Assembly (NCBI GenBank): GCA_033964015.1 | Contig: CM066913.1 | Span: 30,158,790-30,222,789, forward strand | Direction: 5' to 3' | Length of the DNA stretch: 64,000 nucleotides | Source of the DNA: Scolanthus callimorphus | Lineage: Eukaryota > Cnidaria > Anthozoa > Actiniaria > Edwardsiidae | Shown: one piece after another, positions 1 through 11,100 of the stretch | Numbering within the stretch: position 1 is the first letter of the stretch | Layout of the letters: each line of letters starts with the position of its first letter | Notes under the pieces: model-generated | What the model was told of the DNA's origin: nothing | What the model saw: the letters and a program-made list of their open reading frames with translations, nothing else | Database searches by the model: none | Made by a program: the position numbers and the translations under genes

Positions 1-566
1 GGCTCGCAGCTCACCAAAAAGTGAATTCCATAAACGTGGAGCTGCGACTTCAAAGGCCCTATCACCCAAAGTCTTTTTGGTGATGCGCCTCGGCATACGA
101 AGCAAGAGTGACCCAGATGATCTAAAAGAGTAACGTTGGTTCTCTTTGATCACGATTAAGTCGCTTAGGTAACTGGGAGCAAACCCGTGTATTGCCTTGA
201 AAGTTTTAACTTTCAAGGCAATACACGGGTTTGCTCCCAGTTACCTAAGCGACTTAAGAGACATATCTTAAAATCGATTCGATATCTTACTGGCAGCCAG
301 TGCAAGCTGAAAAGTGACGGAGTGATATGACAGAACTTTGGAAGTCTAAAAATGACGCGCGCCGCCGTGTTTTGTACACGCTGAATCTTATCAAGTTGCT
401 TGGCGGGCAAACCGTACAACAAACTGTTGCAGTAATCAATCCGACTTGTAACAAAAGCATGCACTAGTTGCTCACACGTCTCCTGCGAGAGGTACTTCCG
501 TATGCGCCTTAAGTTGTACAGATGAAAATATGCTGCACTACAAAGTTTGTTTACATGCGTGTTCAT
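1..566 (-). pseudogene. LINE (CR1/L2-like) ORF2 C-terminal remnant
   Basis: The minus strand encodes the end of a non-LTR retrotransposon reverse transcriptase. Bases 566 to about 260 read through the post-palm region, with FVTSRIDYCNSLLYGLP, IQRVQNTAARVIF and LHWLPVRYRIDFK, which are typical of CR1/L2-like LINEs. Bases 205 to 1 continue in the same orientation with AIHGFAPSYLSDL, then TLGDRAFEVAAPRLWNSL, the usual C-terminal tail. The two parts are separated by an inverted duplication at 157-256 that breaks the frame, and the piece runs off the window. It is a dead fragment without endonuclease or catalytic palm. Family assignment is from memory of the motifs. Confidence 0.8.
157..256. repeat. 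Perfect 49-bp inverted repeat with a 2-nt loop
   Basis: Bases 157-205 are the exact reverse complement of 208-256, separated only by TT at 206-207. It sits inside the LINE remnant and duplicates LINE coding sequence head to head, so it is a secondary inverted duplication and not a LINE feature. A snap-back repair event or a read/assembly artefact are both possible. Confidence 0.9.
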
Positions 567-599
567 GGTGAGTTCTGGATCAAACCATGCGCCTAGGTT

Positions 600-1970
600 C
601 CTAACAGCTGAGCTAGTTAGAGGCTAGTTAGATCTTAAGAGCATCAAGCTCTACCTTGCGTAACTGTTGGCGTTACTGGGGCCGGGGGACCCAGTTTTTC
701 CCAAAACAACCCTTAAAACTCCCAATTTTCCACCCTGCATTTCAAAGTTCTCCCAAACATGCGGTAAATTCACATTCGGGCAAAAGAGTTTAAACTTTTT
801 TTAAAAACTGCTTTGATGTTTTTTATATGTTGTGCCCCCCCTCCCCCAGTTTTTGGAGGCTTCCTACGGCCCTGAGTGTTATGTGTGGTTCCCTCTCCCT
901 CACTCCACAGAAGTGTGTTGAAAAGTGACACACCCCTCTGGAATTTCAAAAGAAAATAGCTGAGTATTTGTATATAAAAAAAGCAGGTAAATTGACCCGC
1001 AACCACTCTAGAATTTCCAAGCCCTTCCTTGAATACTTTCTGGAACCATAACGAAGGGGGTACCTTGATATAAAAGTGATGTGGAGGTCTGACATATTTT
1101 TGGGGGTATGAAATTTGTAGTAAAAGGAATTTTTTGGGGTTTAAAATTCTATTTGGGGGGTGGGGGGGTGGGGGGGGGGGGGGGGGGGGGGGGGGGTTTG
1201 ATCGAAAGCTAAAGCTTTTTCCGGGAGACATAAGCAGCTCACAGCATCAAGTGTATGCTGGTATTAAATGGCCTTTTTAAACTAAGAAAGTTGGATATTA
1301 TGGGCGGGCGGTTTAAAATTTATGGCTCATTTTTTTGGGTATGAAATTTGGAGCTCTGTCGGACCCCCAGTCATTTCTATATCCAAGTACCCCCTGGGAG
1401 CACACATTTTATGTGTGTTTGGCTGCAACCATTACTGAGGATATTCCACTTAGTGTGATGATTGCAGGGGGCCCGGCCGGGGGTGCAAGCTAATCCTCAC
1501 AAGATGACTTATGAAAAACATCACATGAAGCTACAATGTCACAGATACAAATGATTGTAGGTTCATTTTTTTTCATTTTTATGACAAATATTAACTATCT
1601 GTGAATTGTCCTAGGTTTTTATTGAACTGAAATATCATTGCATCTAAACTCAAGCTTGACAAAGGCTAAATATCATGAAAGAGAAATATCTTGTTCTATA
1701 TTTCCTGTATTAGATAATCAATTTTCAGATTCCATTTCAACTGTGAGTCAGTTTGTCAGTTGTTCCCAGCATGTCTGGTCATGTAAAAAATAACTTTTTT
1801 AATGATTTGGGAGACAAAAATAATCTCAAATAAACTTGCGCTACCTACAAGATATATGCTTGAAAATGTTCGTGCCTGATCCGACGACAGTGAAACAAAA
1901 TAATCTAATTATTAATTACTTGCCTGTTATATGCGGTAAACACTGTGAAGCCAGAAAAACATAAGCTGGA
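600..1970. other. Non-coding interval with a long G tract
   Basis: I see no gene here. It holds an almost pure G stretch at about 1157-1196, CCCCC-rich pieces around 835-850, and phrases of the type 'ggggg-tatgaaattt' at about 1105 and 1340, suggesting a decayed local duplication. The rest is AT-rich spacer. The proline-run frame opposite the G tract is a composition artefact. Confidence 0.6.
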
Positions 1971-1973
1971 AAC

Positions 1974-2340
1974 CTACAAATGCCTTTGTCTCCAAGAGTT
2001 AAGAACATTGTTCAGAGACAGGTCACCAGGACCAATAAAAGTACCAAGGAGGGGGAAGGAGTCAGAAGACCACAACAGTTTAATCGGGTAGTTTGTGCGC
2101 CCGCTCCAAGGGCCAAGCCAAAGTCCCTTACTCTTGGTAGGGTTCAGCTTGGCACCCGAAGCCACCTCATAGTCATTGTAAGTGTCAAACACGGCTTTAA
2201 TAGAGTCATCAGTGGATAAAAAAGGGTAGTGTCGTCCGCATACTGCGAGATCATTGCTTGGACATTTGGGGATGATGGAATAGAAATGCCCTGTATGCGA
2301 GCATTGGCTCAAACAGGACAACCTTGTCAACCTTGTCTTA
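1974..2340 (-). pseudogene. Tx1-like LINE reverse transcriptase fragment (palm region)
   Basis: The minus strand encodes a piece of non-LTR reverse transcriptase palm: a YADD catalytic box (read at about 2230-2250, one frame from what follows), then STDDSIKAVF, SGAKLNPTKSKGLWLGPW and SSDSFPLLGTFIGPGD, a pattern of Tx1-type LINEs. It is frameshifted at the YADD box and truncated at both ends. It lies beside a plus-strand piece carrying endonuclease and the N-terminal part of a reverse transcriptase of similar type (2480-4655); the two probably derive from one inverted insertion. Confidence 0.65.
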
Positions 2341-2480
2341 CGCCGCGAGATAGTTGGAAAAAAAACATAAACCATAGCATTGGCTCAAACATTACAAACA
2401 GCAACTAGTACATAGAGAAGGGGGGAAAGAGAATAACCTTGTCTTCCGCCGCGAGATAGTTTGAAAAAACCCATAAACTG
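2338..2480. repeat. Short direct duplication at the LINE inversion junction
   Basis: The phrase 'accttgtctt-cgccgcgagatagtt-gaaaaaa-cataaac' occurs twice, at about 2330-2372 and 2437-2477, with CATTGGCTCAAACA also repeated at about 2303 and 2378. The duplication lies exactly between the two opposed LINE pieces. Confidence 0.6.
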
Positions 2481-4655
2481 AAACTGCAGAGGAGACATCA
2501 GTGTAAAAGAGCCTGTCGTACCCCTTGCCCCCGGAGACGCCATCGAACTTTAACTTTGATTCAGATCCTGAGGTCGGAAGGACAAGATATCCGACCAAGA
2601 TAGAGGTGTTGAAGGATTTGCATCTTTTTGATCCTAACAACCCTTTCTCAGCGTTGGCTGATATAGAGGATGAATCCATGGACACTTCGCCTTTGACGCG
2701 CAAGCGTAATCCCTGTCCCTTCGAAGCGTTAATTCTTCGAAGCAGAACTTAATTCTTTTTTTCCTTCTTCTCACTAATAAAGTCACAATGGCTAGCATAC
2801 ATTTGCGTAAAAGTGTTTTATATATTTTAACTATGGCTGTGACATTGGTTTCTCTAAATGTAAATGGCTTACGGGATGCCAACAAGCGTAATTCTATTCA
2901 TAACGTCATTTCCGCTTCCACATTTTCACCAAACATAATAAGTTTGCAAGAAACACATTGCACTTCTCAATCTGAACTTGAATCTTGGTTCAAGTCATCG
3001 AATTTTCAACCTGTCGGGTCTTTCTGTACCAACAAATCTTGTGGTGTGGCCCTTCTCACCTCTACGACTTTCAAAATTGCGGGACAGTGGAGAGATGATG
3101 AAGGGCGGTTTATCCAAGCTGAACTTTTGCTCAACAACAATCGCTTTCGGGTGTGTTCTATATACGCTCTGAACAGAAACCCCGCCCACGACTTGTTCTT
3201 TGAAGACCTATCAAGTGCACTGGATCCATCTACACACACTATCCTATCTGGTGATTTTAAATAAAAAAACGCGGTTTTTGATCGTTTTCTCGACCGCAGA
3301 GGTGGCTCATCTGAGCCTCACTCGAGAGAAAGCACTGCGTCCCTGACTCGTCTTTTTGCAGATGCTGCTGTTCTCGATCTCTTTCGTACCCGCAATCCCA
3401 CTTCTGAGGTTTATACCTGGACAAGTCCTAATGGTCTAAGAGCTTCGCGTATTGACCACATTGGTCTCCCTTTGTCCTGGCTTCGGCATGTTTTGCACTG
3501 TTCCATAATTCCTTTTTCCCACTCAGACCATTATGCGATTTTTTTTACAACTGACCTTCCTTCCGTTCTACCCAGAGGGCAAGGTTTCTGGAAATTAAAT
3601 ATCTCCTTGATGACATTCTTTATTGTTCTGAAATTACCTCATTTTGGAAAGATTGACAAAGCCAGTGCCAGTTCCTTCACCAACCTCTTAAACTGGTGGG
3701 ATGTTGGTAAGCTCAAAATAAAGCAAATGTCAATTTCCTACTCTAAAATGCGTAAACGCATTGATCGAATAATTCGCACCGATCTGGAAAATAAAGCTAA
3801 GGTCTGAAGAGTGGTGTCGATGATGGGCATGTCTCCCTCCTACCTGAATACAAGACGGTCCTATCTGAACTTTCCGCTCTTGATCTGAAGGAAGCCCAGG
3901 GAGCTGCTGTGTGCGCAAGCGTTCGCTGGGTTGAGGAGGGCAAAACATCCTCCTCGTATTTTTCAGGCTAGAAAAAACGCCTTGCCCTTGCCAGATATAT
4001 CGATTGCATTCAAACTGGTGGTGATTCTTATGCCACGGATAACGAGGCGATCATGATTGCCTGGGTGGACTTCTATAAAGATCTCTTTACAGAGGAACCA
4101 GTGGACTTCGATAAGCAAACCCTGATGTTGACAAAACTCGAAAGAAGACTTGACCAAACTCTCGCAGATTCGTTTGAGGGGTATTTGTCTTCCGATGAAG
4201 TCCTTGCCGCTCTTAAAGATATGGCCCGTGGAAAAACACCTGGGAATGATGGCCTGCCGAGTTTTTTCTGAAATTTTGGAATATTCTTGGTATCGATCTT
4301 GTCCGCGTTTTGAATTTTGCCTACGACTGTGGGCATCTGTCATCCTCTCAAAAAGGAGGGCTTATTTCATTACTGTTTAAACGTGGCCTTCGTCACGTAC
4401 GGAAGAATCGGACACCAATATCGCTTCTTACTGCTGACTATAAACTTGCCTCTCGTTCCATCGCTGGTCGACTTCTCGGAGTTATTCACTTCGTGGGTTT
4501 CCCCGGATCAAACGTGTTCAATCCCTGATCGGTTTATTGGTGAAAACGTTGCACTTGCCCGTGACATCACCAATGTCACAGAAAATAACATACCATTGGC
4601 AATTTTGTCTCTAGATCAGGAGAAAGCCTTTGACAGAGTTAACTGGGAATTCCTT
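2480..4655 (+). pseudogene. Tx1-like LINE: ORF1 tail, APE endonuclease and RT N-terminus, truncated
   Basis: The plus strand carries, in order: a possible ORF1 C-terminus (2525-2752, FSALADIEDESMDTS, stop); an APE-type endonuclease from 2833 (LVSLNVNGLRD, IISLQETHC, then GDF, later RIDHIGLP and HSDHYAIF); a linker; and the start of the reverse transcriptase (ARGKTPGNDGLP at about 4225, PISLL at about 4415, LAILSLDQEKAFDRVNWEFL at about 4595-4655). The endonuclease nicks target DNA and the RT primes on it in living elements. This copy has stops and frameshifts at about 3264, 3600, 3806, 3970, 4270, 4380 and 4490, and ends before the YADD box, so it is inactive. Confidence 0.8.
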
Positions 4656-4659
4656 GTTC

Positions 4660-4970
4660 GAACTCAATCTTTTAGCTCTTGGGTCAAGGAGAATCCTGCC
4701 CCGGGGGATGGAAGGGGGAGAAAGTGGCGTCGAGTCAGCAGAAAGCACCTTGTTATTCGAAGCCGACTCAGAAGATGCTTCATCACCAGAAATTAACTCG
4801 CTTGAAACATCGTGAACATTTTCATCGTTAATGTTGTCATCATTAACGTTCTCATCGTCACAGTTATCATCATCACCTTCATCATCATCACCTACATCAT
4901 CATCACCTACATCACCATCATCACTGCTATCATCGTCACCATTCCCCAAAAATTCAGTTCCTTTTCTTTT
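4660..4970 (-). CDS. Asp-rich open reading frame over an ATC microsatellite
   Basis: The minus strand is open from about 4970 to 4611 and encodes a Gly/Asp-rich stretch (GDDDSSDDGDVGDDDVGDDD), then a Ser-rich acidic part (SSELISGDEASSESAS), then SPPSIPRGRILLDPRAKR. The acidic part is the translation of a degenerate CAT/ATC microsatellite at about 4805-4945. The non-repetitive part has plausible protein composition and lies next to the end of the LINE, so it may be an exon of a host gene interrupted by the LINE. I cannot name it; it could equally be chance coding in a simple repeat. Confidence 0.25.
4805..4945. repeat. Degenerate (ATC)n microsatellite
   Basis: About 140 bases dominated by CATCAT/CACCAT triplets with scattered GTT interruptions. 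Confidence 0.8.
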
Positions 4971-4974
4971 GAAG

Positions 4975-5266
4975 GCCCAAAAAATGTTCCGACTTTGTTC
5001 TGATCCAGTAAAACTGCTTTTGTAGATAGAGTGAATCCTGCTCTAATGCTTGGGCGTGTTTTGGGATCAAAGGAAGACACTATTTCCTGGCTGTGTGGTG
5101 ATTCTTAAGCTTATATCACTTAAAAACAGGAACGCTGTCAAAGGGAACCATGTTCCTAAATCTTGTTCAATGGAAATATCTAAAATAACTAAAATCACAA
5201 TCATGCGCAGTAGAGCTATTTGGGCACTTCTCTGAGGAAAAGTTACGAGAATGTCCTACAGTAATA
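4975..5266. other. Intergenic spacer, nothing recognised
   Basis: No gene, repeat or regulatory feature could be supported here apart from short chance frames. Confidence 0.5.
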
Positions 5267-6030
5267 ATTACTTCTCAACGAAACTGTAAGTTCATATCCG
5301 TGGTTCCGTTAAATCCCTCTTATCCGCCACTGAGTCAAGGGAAATTTATTGCAATGTACTGCCAGATCCATTGAGATGTCATGTTTTGGTGTTTGAAATT
5401 GTCTCAGCTTAAGACGGAAGGGACGGAAACTACGGATTCACGGAAAATGGACTTCCAGTGTTAAAGGGAAGTAATATCAATATATTATGTAATTTAATTA
5501 TTATATATTAATAATATATTAATAATATACTAATATATTACTTCTCAAACAAACTGGAAGTTCAGAATCCGTGGTTCCGTGGAATCCCTCTTATCCGCCA
5601 CTGAGTCAAGGGAAATTTATTGCAATGTACTGCCAGATCCATTGAGATGTCATGTTTTGGTGTTTGAAATCGTCTCAGCTTAAGACGGAAGGAACGGAAA
5701 CTGCGGATTCACGGAAAATGGACTTCCAGTGTTTAAGGGAAGTAATATAAAATGCAATTTAATTATAATATATTAATAATATATAATATATTAATAATAT
5801 ATATTACTTAATATACTAATATATTACTTCTCAAACGTACTGGAAGTTCAGAATCCGTGGTTCCGTGAAATCCCTCTTATCCGCCACTGAGTCAAGAGAA
5901 ATTTATTTGCAATGTACTGCCAGATCCATTGGGATGTCATGTTTTGGTGTTTGAAATCGTCTCAGCTTAAGATGGAAGGGACGGAAACTGAGGATTCACG
6001 GAAAATTGACTTCCAGTGTTTAAGGGAATT
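5267..6030. mobile_element. Three tandem copies of a ~210-bp MITE-like element
   Basis: Copies lie at 5267-5475, 5537-5746 and 5823-about 6030. Each begins ATTACTTC(T)C, followed by ACTGGAAGTTCAGAATCCG. Copies 1 and 2 end with the inverted counterpart (CGGATTCACGGAAAA-GGACTTCCAG, then GGGAAGTAAT). The ~45-bp imperfect terminal inverted repeats enclose a conserved core without coding capacity. Copies are separated by AT-only linkers built from AATATATTA. Copy 3 has lost its right terminal AGTAAT. TIR family unknown; a TA or AT-rich target preference is suggested by the linkers. Confidence 0.75.
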
Positions 6031-6589
6031 GTTTAAATCAGTTGTGTTCATAACGAGACAAACTGTTTACTTTGGGCCTTTTTTCGTGCACTTTGTTTGC
6101 ATGCTTTTTTCGTAAACATCTTGGAACTCATTATCACTTGTCATACCCAACAATTGATTACATAACATGGATTACGTAACCCTTGTGAAACCTCTTTGGA
6201 ATTCCGACCACTAGTTACATAAGGCCCAGCGTTATTCATGTAAAATCAGTTGTTAGAAGCAGTCGAACAAGCAAGATCTCAATCTTCTTCCACTCAGAGG
6301 ATCGATGGCTTCGGTAAGTTCTTCAGCCTTACTTGTTCTATAATTTGGACTAGTGATCAATTACAGCTAAAATCGCTGCTTCGCTACCCGCGTTTCCAAA
6401 ACATCGATTTGTTTTTGGCTTTGCTATTCCGCCAGTCAAATCTTATACACGATGCAACTATTTTAGCTGTAACAAAAACAAACCTTTATTGCGGCATATC
6501 TGCGCCCTGAAATGGAGATTTTCGCTGAGCGGATAATATCCCTCAAGTGTATTTGATTTAGTCATTGAATGCCCTATTATAAGGTAATT
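6031..6589. promoter_or_regulatory. Spacer with a possible first exon (ATG GCT TCG, then GTAAGT)
   Basis: Mostly featureless. At about 6305 an ATG is followed by GCTTCG and a strong splice donor GTAAGT (about 6314-6319), preceded by a purine-rich leader with AGAAGCAGTCGAACAAGCAAG. This is the layout of a short first coding exon, but no downstream exon could be joined to it. Confidence 0.2.
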
Positions 6590-8048
6590 ATAGCGGAGCT
6601 CCAGCGCGGGCCGAAGGCCCGCGCAAGCGGAGCACCATACCTAAGGGAAAAACGTATACCATCGAGTTGATTTTTGAACGTCACGGGCATTTTGGATCAT
6701 TTTGATGACGTCATTGATGGCGTGAGGGAACGTGACTTTGGTGTAGAATTCCTCTGATGGTCTTTGAAAGTTTGTCCAAGTTTGGCTTCTAGAGAAGCTT
6801 CCCTTCGGGAGATATGATTTTTTCTTTATTTTTCTGGTATTAAACATATAGTGTCCGCCGTCCGTCCGCCGTCCGTCCGTCGTCCGTGTACACATGGGAA
6901 CCCTGTGGTATGCAAAGAAAAAATTGTATCTCCTCAAGGGAACATGCTAAGACAGCCATACTTGGGATATTTTGTCTATGCCACAAGGGGGGTGCTGTAG
7001 CACGGTCACGTGATGTGACGTCATCGATGACGTCATCTATGCTTGAAAAATGAATATCTCGTGAAGAGAAGACTCTAAAACAACCAAACTTGGGTAGTGT
7101 GGTCTAGGTCACCAGATGAGCGAAATGAAGTGGTCACGTGATGTGACGTCATCGATGACGTCATCTATGCTTGAAAAATGAATATCTCGTGAAGAGAAGA
7201 CTCTAAAACAACCAAACTTGGGTAGTGTGGTCTAGGTCACCAGATGAGCGAAATGAAGTGGTCACGTGATGTGACGTCATCGCTGACGTCATCTATGCTT
7301 GAAAAATGAATATCTCGTCAAGAGAAGACTCTAGAACAACCAAACTTGGGTAGTGTGGTCTAGGTCACCAGATGAGCAAAATGAAGTGGTCACGTGATGT
7401 GACGTCATCGATGACGTCATCTATGCTTGAAAAAATAATATCTCGTGAAGGGAAAACTCTAAAAGAACCAAACTTGGGTAGTGTGGTCTAGGCCACCATA
7501 TGATCGAAATGAAGTGGTCACGTGATATGACGTCATCGATGACGTCATCTATGCTTGAAAAATGAATATCTCGTGAAGAGAAGACTCTAAAACAACCAAA
7601 CTTGGGCAGTGTGGTCTTGGTCACCAGATGAGCGAAATGAAGTGGTCACGTGATGTGACGTCACCGATGACGTCATCTATGCTTGAAAAATGAATATCTC
7701 GTCAAGAGAAGACTCTAGAACAACCAAACTTGGGTAGTGTGGTCTAGGTCACCAGATGAGCAAAATGAAGTGGTCACGTGATGTGACGTCATCGATGACG
7801 TCATCTATGCTTGAAAAATAATATCTCGTGAAGGGAAAACTCTAAAAGAACCAAACTTGGGTAGTGTAGTCTAGGCCGCCATATGATCGAAATGAAGTGG
7901 TCACGTGATATGACGTCATCGATGACGTCATCTATGCTTGAAAAATTAATATCTCGTGAAGACTCTAAAGCAACCATATAAACCATGTACACATGGGAAT
8001 CCCTTTCATTCACATAGAAAATTTTATAACCAGGAGCTCCGCTTTTAG
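6590..8048. mobile_element. Non-autonomous element with GCGGAGCTCC inverted ends enclosing a satellite
   Basis: The left end reads TATAGCGGAGCTCC (about 6590-6602) and the right end GGAGCTCCGCTTTTA (about 8033-8047), an inverted pair. Just inside the left end is a hairpin, GCGCGGGCC-GAA-GGCCCGCGC (6604-6624). TGTACACATGGGAA occurs near both ends (about 6888 and 7985). Nothing coding is visible inside. The interior holds the 128-bp satellite described separately. A short-TIR transposon that captured a satellite fits, but no target duplication was identified. Confidence 0.5.
6995..7970. repeat. 128-bp satellite, 8 monomers, with paired TGACGTCA sites
   Basis: A 20-bp palindrome made of two TGACGTCA boxes joined by TCGA starts at 7016, 7144, 7272, 7400, 7528, 7656, 7784 and 7911, a period of 128 (last step 127). 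Each is preceded by GGTCACGTGAT (E-box CACGTG). Variants in monomers 3 (GCTGA) and 6 (TCACC) break the palindrome slightly. Monomers 3-5 and 6-8 share diagnostic variants (GTCAAGAGAAGACTCTAGAAC; AAGGGAAAACTCTAAAAGAA; CACGTGATATGAC), giving a ~384-bp higher-order unit. Confidence 0.9.
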
Positions 8049-8117
8049 CCAGTGGCTAAATCTATATATTAATGGTAATAAAGTTGATGTTCATGGGCGC
8101 CTGCGGCACGGGCTAAA

Positions 8118-11100
8118 ATGGCCCCGAGTCGGGCCAAAAACGTATTTACGCCCGCGAATATCAACTATATTGTCAAATTGCATTCGGGTCTTTTAGGTGT
8201 CGACTGCTCGTCATCCGGCGAGACAACTGAACAGTGGAAAAATAAAACAAGCTGCAGAATCATATTTGTTACCGTTAGTGGAGGGAAAACTGTGTGCTGT
8301 GTGGCTAAAGTGCATCTGGCAAGTCCAAGACGATGACGAAACAGACGCGTGGAATAAAATCTGCGAAAAGCGTGCCGAGTGCGATGGGGCAATAGAGCAG
8401 CTCGACGATGTCGTGTTTTACTTTTCATCTATATCATGCCATGACACCAAAGTAAAACGGGAAAGAAAGCCACTGACAATAGCGAAGAAGACCACGAAGA
8501 CGAAGACGAACAACAAGTGCCCTCTCAAAGTGAAAGCCAGAAACGCCTACCAGCTCTGTTCTATTGGATCGCCTTTGAATCTCGAAACGGTGCGCCCATA
8601 TCACTAGTCAACCTGCACAGAAGCATGCTCAAGTGCGACGTTGATATCACAACAAAGCTTCTCACCTCCATGTCTAAAGTAGCAACGGGGAAAATGTTAA
8701 GAGCTCAACTTTGGCAAACCCTTAAAGATCATAACTCTAGTTATATCAGGAGCATTGTAAGCAAATCCTTTCGCGCATGCTTCAATAATAGTATCAGAGA
8801 AGTGGATCTGGACATCGAGTTCTTGGACAGTGTAGAAAGGGAAGCCGAGGAAAACATCCTTCGCTTTGTGGTTGTAAAGACCAGCTACTCAAGCGTGACA
8901 GGAAAGGCAGTACGTGAAATGATCAAGAAAGGCCTAGTTGTCGACGTAATCGGCGCTTCTGAAGATGACGAGAAATGCGAAAACGACAAAATCGTCCCTA
9001 GGTCGTTGACATCAGACGCTTGCACGCAACTGATTAATGACATAGAGGTATGTAACCGACATGCATTAGGAAGCGCGTTTCGCTTTAGACTAATTTAAAA
9101 AACTTTCTGTTTTATTTTAGCGCGTCATGAGAAAGATGAATTATGCAGTTGGCCGAGGAATGCTGTACAGAAAACATCCGCGTTCCCGGTATACATTCCA
9201 CCACAGAGGGGAAATAAAGGAGTTTCTTGGCCTCCTAGAAGGGAACGAAGCATTTAAAGACCGTCTTGTTAAATATGGGAAAAAGGTGAACGAGCGGCTC
9301 TCCAACCCCTCAAGTGAGCTCATAAGACAGATTCGTATTAACCACGACCTAATAGAAGTGAAGGACGGGTGGTGCCTGTCATTGTCTCAGAGACAATTCG
9401 TGGAAAGACCCATTGACAAGTCTGAAATTGGCTTAATAACCCCAAGGGCGTTTTTTCACTACGATCGAAGTTGTGAAGAAGACAGCAAGTTCTTTCGCGA
9501 AATACTGGAGAATAGTTTAAGCGAAGAGGAAATTGGAAAGTTCAGTGAAGACTTCCTTGGCCTTTTCAACTTTCAAGGGAAAAAACACAAGCAAAAGGTG
9601 ATGAAATTACATTTTGTGTTATCCAATTGTAGCTATTGACTGTGATGTTGGATTAAACTACTAACGCTCGTGGTCTACGGGAATTTGCTAGGCGTTGCGA
9701 TCGCTACAACAAACATGTTGTTTTAATCTAACAATAATGCTGTTCTAATCTTTGAACAGGTGCCTTGTTTAGTAGGAGAGGCCAATAGTGGAAAGACAAG
9801 TCTTCTGGCCGCTGTTCTAGGCGTGGCGAACGAGGCGCGAGTGGCGACAGTTACCAAACAAAGAGCTTTCAATAAAGCGATGATTAACGGTGACACAGAA
9901 GTAATAATTATAGACGAAGCGTATTCTGCCATGATGGATATAGATGATTGGAAGTTGATAACCCAAGGAGGCTGGACGGCACATGACAAGAAATTTGACA
10001 CAGCAAAGGGATTTATCAATAGGTAAAACAGAGTCCCACTGTTGAACTTTAGGTTCTTTTGATAGATTGACATATTTCGTTTTTTTACTTCCACAGATGC
10101 CCTATGGTCATTGCGTGCCAAAGTGAGCTTGAATTTAGAGAAATAGACAAGCCGGCCATGGCTGCAAGACTGAACGTTTATCGCTTTCAGAGCCTGAATT
10201 CTGTGAACACAGACGCCCATGGCTGGATCAAGAGCCACCCAGTGCCGTGCATCGTCTACGCAATGGAGCAAGCCAAAAAGTACAAGACCGGTGTCGCTCC
10301 TGTACCCTTTAATTACGGTAATAATGTCCGCACAACTCCATTTCAAAGACTATTCTTTCAGTTTTGCTAACCTATATTCAATGTATGTTATAGAGAACGA
10401 AGGACCTTCTGCATCATTGACAGAGCAGGAAAAGTTGGAAATCATGTCCTTCAACCTTGATGAGAAAGCGGACAGCGAAGATGAACTCTGCACAGAAGCA
10501 ATTCTCTCGAGCTACCAGCAAAACGAAAGCGATTCTGATGAACTCAGCCAGCGGTCGACTGCAGAAAGTCGCCTTGAAACAATTGGCCGAGCGCAGCAAC
10601 AACAGCGTCCCAATAGCTTTCGTGGTCGCCTTTTTGCCAAAATGAAAACTCTAGCTGACGCTGCCGTTCAAAGAGAGCAAGGTTATTTAAGGGAAATAGT
10701 AGACTCCAACCGCAACGAGTTGGTGGCTCTTGGACTTGCTGACGAAGAGGAGGCGATGGACGCGATCAAGGAGCCCTTTCAGCCATTACCCGACTATATA
10801 GAAGAAAGGAGGCAGAGGATGGTCAGGGAGAAGAGAGAAAAAGAGTTGGAAGAGGAAATTCTGAAAGAGATTGAGGACGCCAAGCGTGTGTACAGCTCTC
10901 CTTGGCTGCTAGAAAAAGAAAAGGACCTTCGAAGGTAAGTAACTCGAGAAACGTACGAAGTGATAAATGTCTGCACCTGAGAAGAAGACTCATCGATCAA
11001 TTGTATTTTACTTTTTGTAGGTATGCACAGGAAATGGACAACGAGACTGACGAGGAGAGGAAGAAGATGTGGCGTACAATGGTCGAGATTACCACGAACA

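Noticed and set aside
770..1231. Minus-strand frame with a long proline run
   Set aside because: It is the complement of the G tract and has no protein-like composition elsewhere.
4812..5025. Plus-strand Ile/Thr- or Ser-rich frames
   Set aside because: Translation of the ATC microsatellite.
6995..7970. CRISPR array
   Set aside because: Repeats are 128 bp with no unique spacers, in a eukaryotic genome.
9723..10346. 207-aa minus-strand frame opposite the helicase
   Set aside because: Antisense of exons 3-4, whose plus-strand motifs and splice sites are clear.
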